From assembly GCA_022360375.1 (NCBI GenBank), contig JAKSCW010000118.1:1-5560 (forward strand): a DNA stretch of 5,560 nt, in the 5' to 3' direction. Made by a program: the position numbers and the translations under genes. This DNA is from Balneolales bacterium (GTDB lineage: Bacteria > Bacteroidota > Rhodothermia > Balneolales > Balneolaceae). Numbering within the stretch: the first letter of the stretch is position 1; the number at the start of each line of letters is the position of its first letter. Below are positions 1 through 4,077 of this stretch, piece after piece. The notes under the pieces were generated by a model. The model was not told the DNA's origin and searched no databases. It saw only the letters and a program-made list of their open reading frames with translations.

Positions 1-846
1 AATTAGGCTGCTGGAAAAGCCCGTGCAATTAATGGGCTTTTGGGCAGAAGTGAAAACCTGGTTATCTGAGGCTTTAACGATGTAGGTGCCATTTTTAAAT
101 TCTACACTGGTTACTTTTGTTTCGGTGTAATAATCGAAACGGTCGATTACCTCATCAATGCGATCTCTGGTGAAAGGCGAAAGGGAATAGCTGGAATCGC
201 TGTTTACCAGTTCTAAATAATCAGAATCATCTATTAGGGTTACTTTTTTATTCTCATGAATCAGATTTACAGCTGCATCAAAGCCTGATTCATAAGCTCC
301 AATCACGATATGATCTTCACCAATTAATTCCGAAAAAGAATTGATTTCTGCATAGTGTGTACATAAATGAGCACCTTCAAATGCATTTGTGTTTGGGTAT
401 TGGTATTCCCCGGCTGCCCAAATTACATAGGTGCTTCTATAGTCTCCATTACTGGTTGCCAGGAAAAAGGAGTCTTCGGTTTTATGCACATTATATACAT
501 CTACTCCTGCTTCAACAGGCAACTCATGATATGCAGAAACATCTTCAAGATATTCGGCATAATCTTCTCCGGTGGGGTGTTCTGTTAATAACCTGAATGC
601 TGGTGAAGTATCCGGAGTGATAGCATTCAGGTCGGGCATTTTAAAGAAATTCCCGGTGAAAGAAGGAGAAATAAAGCGGGTCTCTTTGGGCCATTTCTTA
701 AACGAAGCCCCTATGGAGTCCCTTTCCAATATTACAAAATCTATTCCTAGTTTTTGTAACACAATTCCTACTCCCAGACCTGCAGATCCGGCCCCAACTA
801 TAATAACATCGAATTCATATTGGAAGGGGTAATTACTACTAATCAT
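1..846 (-). CDS. FAD/NAD(P)-binding oxidoreductase, flavin-monooxygenase/CzcO-like (3' end outside window)
   Basis: 282 codons are visible and the frame is still open at the left edge, so the C-terminus is missing. The N-terminus has the FAD Rossmann fingerprint: VIIVGAG at 14-20, continuing SAGLG (G18, G20, G23), then an acidic strand end (VILERD, 38-43). A second dinucleotide site lies around 180-193 (VIGAYESGFDAA), expected to bind NAD(P)H. IWAAGEYQYP (142-151) and PINCTGF (271-277) match the ATG-type strands of two-dinucleotide-binding-domain flavoproteins. No CxxC redox pair is visible, which argues against a thioredoxin-reductase-type enzyme. The nearest known groups are the CzcO/flavin-containing monooxygenase and YpdA-like families; the substrate is unknown. 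The ATG at 846 is secure because an in-frame TGA lies four codons upstream (856-858) with no other start between. There is no clear Shine-Dalgarno. It lies 65 bp downstream of folE on the same strand and may be the third gene of that operon. Confidence 0.85.
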   Translation of the reverse strand, partial: MISSNYPFQYEFDVIIVGAGSAGLGVGIVLQKLGIDFVILERDSIGASFKKWPKETRFISPSFTGNFFKMPDLNAITPDTSPAFRLLTEHPTGEDYAEYLEDVSAYHELPVEAGVDVYNVHKTEDSFFLATSNGDYRSTYVIWAAGEYQYPNTNAFEGAHLCTHYAEINSFSELIGEDHIVIGAYESGFDAAVNLIHENKKVTLIDDSDYLELVNSDSSYSLSPFTRDRIDEVIDRFDYYTETKVTSVEFKNGTYIVKASDNQVFTSAQKPINCTGFSSSLI

Positions 847-853
847 AGACGTA

Positions 854-875
854 TCTCACAAGTTCGTGATTGAGA
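854..875. repeat. Short imperfect inverted repeat in the folE-flavoprotein gap
   Basis: Arms TCTCA (854-858) and TGAGA (871-875) flank an inner imperfect dyad, TCAC (856-859) with GTGA (866-869). It sits 8 bp upstream of the flavoprotein start. There is no T-run, so it is not a convincing terminator. It could be a minor operator or a small RNA hairpin between operon genes, or chance. Confidence 0.2.
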
Positions 876-911
876 AGTATGGTGCTATAGTTTCGGTGCT
901 GAAACGGAGAG

Positions 912-1574
912 TTATAATATTTTATCTCCGATTAGCCTAAGAAACTCGTTCCGATGCTCTCTTTCTTCGAAACAACCACCGTATTCCAGGGTAGTGGTAA
1001 AGCTATCTTTATCTTTAATTCCCCTGGTGGAAACACAGAGATGCTTTGAGTTAATCATAACAATTACATCCTCTGTATCCAGTTCGTTTTGCAAGTCCTG
1101 AAGAATCTGCAACGATAATCGCTCCTGAACCTGGGGGCGATGCGCATAATAATCTACTAATCGATTGATTTTTGAAAGCCCGATTACCCGATCTCCGGGG
1201 ATATAACCAATGTGAGCATAACCTACAATTGGTAAGAAATGATGTTCGCAGGCTGAATCTATATTTATGTTCTGCTCAACAATAATTTTTTTGTAGTCAT
1301 AATGGTTAGAAAAGGTAGAAATTTCAGGCCTGTTTTTTGGATTCAACCCATAAAACATTTCTTTCACATACATTTTCGCAACCCGGTAAGGAGTGCCTGC
1401 TAAACTATCATCCGATAAATCCAGTCCAAGTTCAGTCATTATTTGAGCAAAATATTTCTCAATATTTTTGATCTTCTCATCGTCCGACTTTTCAAAAGCA
1501 TTCGGTAGTAATGGGGTTTCAGCACTCGTGGAGATATGACTATCTCCAATGGCCTCAATAAGTTCTTTATTCAT
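912..1574 (-). CDS. folE: GTP cyclohydrolase I, zinc-dependent type IA
   Basis: This enzyme converts GTP to 7,8-dihydroneopterin triphosphate, the first step of tetrahydrofolate, biopterin and (through QueD) queuosine precursor synthesis. It is cytosolic and the family forms a decameric ring. At 220 residues it has normal family length. Characteristic stretches are LAGTPYRVAKMY (58-69), ACEHHFLPIVG (108-118), YIPGDRVIGLSKINRLV (124-140), RPQVQERL (146-153) and HLCVSTRG (178-185). The zinc ligands of the E. coli enzyme (C110, H113, C181) correspond to C109, H112 and C180, and its catalytic H112 to H111. All are present, so this is the zinc-dependent enzyme and not FolE2/FolE1B. Residues 1-30 are a poorly conserved leader, common in the family. 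The ATG overlaps the merC stop by 8 bp (1567-1574), which suggests translational coupling and co-transcription. Its place behind a MerC/Fur-type pair suggests control by the divergent regulator; that is inference. Confidence 0.95.
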   Translation of the reverse strand: MNKELIEAIGDSHISTSAETPLLPNAFEKSDDEKIKNIEKYFAQIMTELGLDLSDDSLAGTPYRVAKMYVKEMFYGLNPKNRPEISTFSNHYDYKKIIVEQNINIDSACEHHFLPIVGYAHIGYIPGDRVIGLSKINRLVDYYAHRPQVQERLSLQILQDLQNELDTEDVIVMINSKHLCVSTRGIKDKDSFTTTLEYGGCFEEREHRNEFLRLIGDKIL

Positions 1575-1971
1575 TTTCTACGCAACAATGATCCGATTCA
1601 CATTGACAGTATCTCCGGTTGTAAAGATGTAGTCCCACCAGGATAAAAGCCGCCAGGTAAGAAAACATTTCTGCAAGTTCGAGCCATTCAAATTGCTCGT
1701 TTACAATAACAAATGATAAAACAATCCAGCTCACCCAGAACAATGGTTTCATGAAACTTCGTGACGTTGTTTGAGTGGAACGGTAAACGGCAAAAAACGA
1801 GATACCCAGGAAGATATAACTAATGGATAACCACCATAATGGTGCTTCTCCACCGTAACTTGCGCTACCCGCCAGTGCAACAAACAGGAATGGTGTTGCA
1901 AAACAGTGCAGAATACATAAGGTGCCGGCAAACACCCCTAACGTATCGGATTTGGAAATAGTTAAATTCAT
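1567..1971 (-). CDS. MerC-domain integral membrane protein, probable metal transporter
   Basis: The protein has 134 residues from the ATG at 1971; a TTG one codon earlier (1974) is possible but less likely. Four hydrophobic segments lie near residues 11-34, 45-64, 75-92 and 98-117, as in MerC inner-membrane proteins. The first segment holds the family motif around LCILHCFATP (18-27), with C19, H22 and C23 in the helix and P27 closing it. In MerC of mercury operons a Cys pair in this position binds Hg(II). No merA, merT or merP is present, so the natural cargo may be another soft metal such as zinc. The C-terminal tail is rich in possible ligands (C122, C124, H128, C129, C130). The gene is divergent from a Fur-family regulator and its end overlaps folE. 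There is no clear Shine-Dalgarno. Transport direction and substrate cannot be read from the sequence. Confidence 0.85.
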   Translation of the reverse strand: MNLTISKSDTLGVFAGTLCILHCFATPFLFVALAGSASYGGEAPLWWLSISYIFLGISFFAVYRSTQTTSRSFMKPLFWVSWIVLSFVIVNEQFEWLELAEMFSYLAAFILVGLHLYNRRYCQCESDHCCVENE

Positions 1972-1999
1972 CAAAGATTTTACTTGAACAAAAGGACTA

Positions 2000-2028
2000 T
2001 AAATATACGCAATTACTTGCTATTGCAA
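2000..2028 (-). promoter_or_regulatory. Candidate promoter for merC-folE-flavoprotein
   Basis: On the minus strand TTGCAA (2028-2023) is followed after 17 bp by TATTTA (2005-2000). An overlapping alternative is TATATT (2007-2002) at 15 bp. Both resemble sigma-70 elements, although Bacteroidota-type housekeeping promoters can differ. The -35 hexamer lies inside the inverted repeat at 2021-2041, so a bound repressor would occlude it. No equally good plus-strand promoter for the regulator was found. Confidence 0.35.
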
Positions 2029-2041
2029 CACAGTTGCATTA
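2021..2041. promoter_or_regulatory. Inverted-repeat operator candidate for the divergent Fur/Zur-type regulator
   Basis: A perfect 6-bp inverted repeat TGCAAC-ACA-GTTGCA (2024-2038) is extended by matching TA/TA at 2021-2022 and 2040-2041, with one mismatched pair between. It lies between merC and the regulator, ends 10 bp before the regulator ATG, and overlaps the candidate merC -35. Fur-family proteins bind AT-rich dyads of about this size as dimers, and position in a divergent regulator-target gap is typical of autoregulated systems. Further GCAA (2009-2012) and TTGC (2017-2020) half-sites lie beside it. The dyad is seen directly; binding by the adjacent protein is inferred. Confidence 0.6.
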
Positions 2042-2050
2042 AAATTAAAA

Positions 2051-2431
2051 ATGGGTATTACTCGAAGAACAAAGTCTGTTGATTTATTGCTCGGTGAATT
2101 TGAAAAAGAATCCGAAGCAATTTCTGCGACCACGCTGATTGAACGTCTAAATTCCAGGATAAATAAAACCACCATTTACCGCGTGTTGGATAAACTTGAG
2201 GATGATGGTGTATTACATTCTTTTATTGGCAGCAATGGAATTAAATGGTATGCAACATGCATTGATTGTTCTAAGCATGAACACAAAGATAATCACCCGC
2301 ATTTTCAGTGTATAGCTTGTGGTAAAATTGATTGTTTACATGTAGAAATCTCTATTCCTGACATTGAAAACCGGGAGGTGACAGGTGCCCAGGTTCTGAT
2401 TCAGGGTAAATGTGAGAAGTGTATTGGCTAG
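2051..2431 (+). CDS. Fur-family transcriptional regulator, probably Zur-like
   Basis: This is a 126-residue DNA-binding repressor of usual Fur length. Residues 1-60 form the winged-helix domain; the recognition helix lies in NKTTIYRVLDKLEDDGVLH (38-56), the typical Fur-family TTxYRxLxxLExxGxxH pattern. The C-terminal dimerisation half has two CxxC pairs, C87/C90 and C121/C124, matching the structural zinc site. Further potential ligands crowd residues 70-84 (C70, C73, H76, H78, H82, H84), with C95 and H97 beyond, where Zur proteins have their sensing site. Cysteine-rich ligation with a MerC neighbour favours zinc over iron, peroxide or manganese sensing, but this is not proven. It is divergent from merC across a short gap holding an inverted repeat, so autoregulation and repression of merC-folE are likely. 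The leader before the ATG is A/T-rich with no Shine-Dalgarno. Confidence 0.9.
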   Translation: MGITRRTKSVDLLLGEFEKESEAISATTLIERLNSRINKTTIYRVLDKLEDDGVLHSFIGSNGIKWYATCIDCSKHEHKDNHPHFQCIACGKIDCLHVEISIPDIENREVTGAQVLIQGKCEKCIG

Positions 2432-2433
2432 TG

Positions 2434-2456
2434 CCTGTCGGGCTCAGGTAATTTTT
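2434..2456 (+). terminator. Weak hairpin plus T-run after the regulator
   Basis: CCTG (2434-2437) pairs with CAGG (2445-2448) over a 7-nt loop and is followed by TAA and five Ts (2452-2456), starting 3 bp after the regulator stop. The stem is only 4 bp, so it is marginal as an intrinsic terminator. The rest of the convergent gap to 2568 starts GC-rich (2457-2480) and then becomes AT-rich. I see no ORF or RNA gene in it. Confidence 0.3.
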
Positions 2457-2568
2457 CCCGGCGCGGCAGTCGATCCCTGAATTGGATACCCATAAAAGGA
2501 ATAAAGTGTCGGATAATATTGAGTACAAAAGTTCAGATTGAATGCTTCTGCTCCTTAGTATGAACGGA

Positions 2569-3906
2569 TTACTCTCCTTCCTGTACTAGTTCTTTTTTCC
2601 CTGTCTCAAAATTCTTTGTAATAACCGCACGGTCATATTCCTCCCCTAGCACCGTATAGGCTACATAGGTGAGTGTATTTTCCTCGACGGTAATGACCTG
2701 GAAGAACTGAGTTTGTTCAGCCGTTTTATCATTTTGATAACCATCTGATGAATAGGATTTTATTTGGTCAGGATCCAACTCATATTGCTTAGGGCCGCTT
2801 ACAGAGGTAACATAGATTGTGCCCAAGCCACCTGTCTCATCCTGATCGGAAGTTCTTACAGGAACATGACCACGTGCATACGTGTGATCGTGACCATTTA
2901 AAACCAGGTCCACTCCATACTTATCCAGCAATGGTTTCCAGTGATCACGTGCAAACTGAAAGTTCCGTCCTTCCGCAGGTGAAAATATGGAATGATGGCA
3001 GGTTACGATCTTCCATTTAGCGGTACTGTTTTTCAACTGGTTTTCGAGATATTCAGTTTGTTCATCAAGTTCATCGGTTGAATTGAGTACGATAATATGA
3101 ATATCCTGATAATTCACGGAGTAGACAGTTTCATGTAAATCAGAGTCTAACTCTTCCTCTACCGGGAGGGTGAATTGCGGACGCCATTGGATAGATAGTC
3201 TTCTCGGCCGTAAGTTAGCCGTACGTTGAAATTCATGATTCCCTACAACAGGTATTGCAGTCCATTGGCTATGAACGAAACTACCTGCTTTGAACCACTG
3301 TGCCCATTCATAATCCCGGTGCGCATCATTTATAAGATCTCCTGCATGAATTGCGAATGAGGCATTTGGTGCTGTTTGATAAGCCATTCGAATAACTCGG
3401 GACCAATGTGATAACACATCATTTTGAGCATCGCCAAAATAAACGAATTGAGTGGGGTTATAGCCGGGTTTGGCTGTACGAAATTGTATCCATTCTGACC
3501 AATGATCATCACCATCTCCAACACGGTACGCGTAAAGGATATTTGGTTCAAGATCTTCAAAAATAACACTATGATAGTGGACAACCAGGGCGTTATTCTC
3601 TCTGAATGTGCCTAAATCAAATTCTTCTAAAACCGCATCTATTGTAATTGCATTATCGGCGAATTTAGAATTCACGGTTGCTTCTGCAATTTGCGCCACG
3701 CCTTGCGAAATAGTTGTATCGGTTCGCCAGGTAACTGCACGGCTGGTGGCTGGATCACCGTGGAATGTGAGGATAATCCGATCCGGATCTTTACTGGGAA
3801 TTTCCCAATGATGGAGCCCATCATGGTGATGATGTTGGGCATTCACAGGAAAAGATACAAAGCCCAATAAAAGTATAGCATAGAAAGTAAAATTAGAGGA
3901 TTTCAT
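2569..3906 (-). CDS. Secreted PAP-like metallophosphatase (N-terminal FN3-like plus calcineurin-like domains)
   Basis: The protein has 445 residues. Residues 1-23 look like a signal peptide (K2, hydrophobic core 7-19, likely cleavage after VNA at 21-23), so it should be periplasmic, surface or secreted. The mature N-terminus is His-rich (H25-H28, H32, H33). Residues 42-145 resemble the fibronectin-III-like domain of purple acid phosphatases. The catalytic part carries the metallophosphoesterase blocks in order: FGDAQ (157-161, D159), GDLIN (189-193, D190), GNHE (222-225, N223/H224), CHH (303-305) and GHDH (338-341, H339/H341). These ligate two metals that hydrolyse phosphomonoesters or diesters. 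In true purple acid phosphatases the GDxxY tyrosine gives the colour; here that position is N193, so Fe(III)-tyrosinate is not expected. A likely role is phosphate scavenging from organic phosphate. The start is supported by a good ribosome binding site. The gene is convergent with the regulator and 171 bp downstream of the cytochrome fusion. Confidence 0.9.
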   Translation of the reverse strand: MKSSNFTFYAILLLGFVSFPVNAQHHHHDGLHHWEIPSKDPDRIILTFHGDPATSRAVTWRTDTTISQGVAQIAEATVNSKFADNAITIDAVLEEFDLGTFRENNALVVHYHSVIFEDLEPNILYAYRVGDGDDHWSEWIQFRTAKPGYNPTQFVYFGDAQNDVLSHWSRVIRMAYQTAPNASFAIHAGDLINDAHRDYEWAQWFKAGSFVHSQWTAIPVVGNHEFQRTANLRPRRLSIQWRPQFTLPVEEELDSDLHETVYSVNYQDIHIIVLNSTDELDEQTEYLENQLKNSTAKWKIVTCHHSIFSPAEGRNFQFARDHWKPLLDKYGVDLVLNGHDHTYARGHVPVRTSDQDETGGLGTIYVTSVSGPKQYELDPDQIKSYSSDGYQNDKTAEQTQFFQVITVEENTLTYVAYTVLGEEYDRAVITKNFETGKKELVQEGE

Positions 3907-3910
3907 ATAC

Positions 3911-3916
3911 TTCTCC
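3911..3916 (-). promoter_or_regulatory. Ribosome binding site of the phosphatase gene
   Basis: On the minus strand GGAGAA is followed by GTAT and then the ATG at 3906-3904. This is the only clear Shine-Dalgarno among the gene starts inside the window, and it fixes the phosphatase start. The other genes have A/T-rich or undefined leaders. Confidence 0.65.
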
Positions 3917-3995
3917 GTCCAATATGTGTAATGTGATTTTGATTAATTTTTTTGACATAAGATTTGGTAAGCCAATGAGAAATGAAGCAGCTCAA

Positions 3996-4013
3996 TGTAT
4001 ACTACCCGATACA
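3996..4013. repeat. Inverted repeat upstream of the phosphatase
   Basis: Perfect 5-bp arms TGTAT (3996-4000) and ATACA (4009-4013) around an 8-bp spacer, about 90 bp upstream of the phosphatase start. It lies in the 171-bp gap 3907-4077, where I otherwise see no ORF, RNA or strong terminator. It could be a regulator site for the phosphatase, or chance. Confidence 0.25.
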
Positions 4014-4077
4014 AAGTAGCAGCCTTTTGTTAATTATTTACTACTGTTCAAATTAAATGCATAAGTTTTTTTCGGGT

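Noticed and set aside
357..832. Plus-strand open frames of 73-86 codons
   Set aside because: They are antisense to the flavoprotein, whose frame is continuous with clear Rossmann motifs; their translations show no family motif.
1567..1974. Mercury-resistance operon
   Set aside because: Only a MerC-domain protein is present; there is no MerR, MerT, MerP or MerA, and the regulator is Fur-family. A physiological metal role fits better.
2434..2456. Strong bidirectional terminator between the convergent genes
   Set aside because: The stem is only 4 bp and there is no T-run on the minus-strand side, so only a weak plus-strand candidate was kept.
2457..2480. GC-rich patch after the regulator as an RNA gene or mobile-element scar
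   Set aside because: Too short, with no target-site duplication, terminal repeats or convincing fold; possibly just part of a termination region.
3952..3957. Consensus-like -35 TTGACA on the plus strand
   Set aside because: At 16-18 bp downstream there is no TATAAT-like hexamer, and no plus-strand gene follows; the region downstream is the minus-strand cytochrome fusion.
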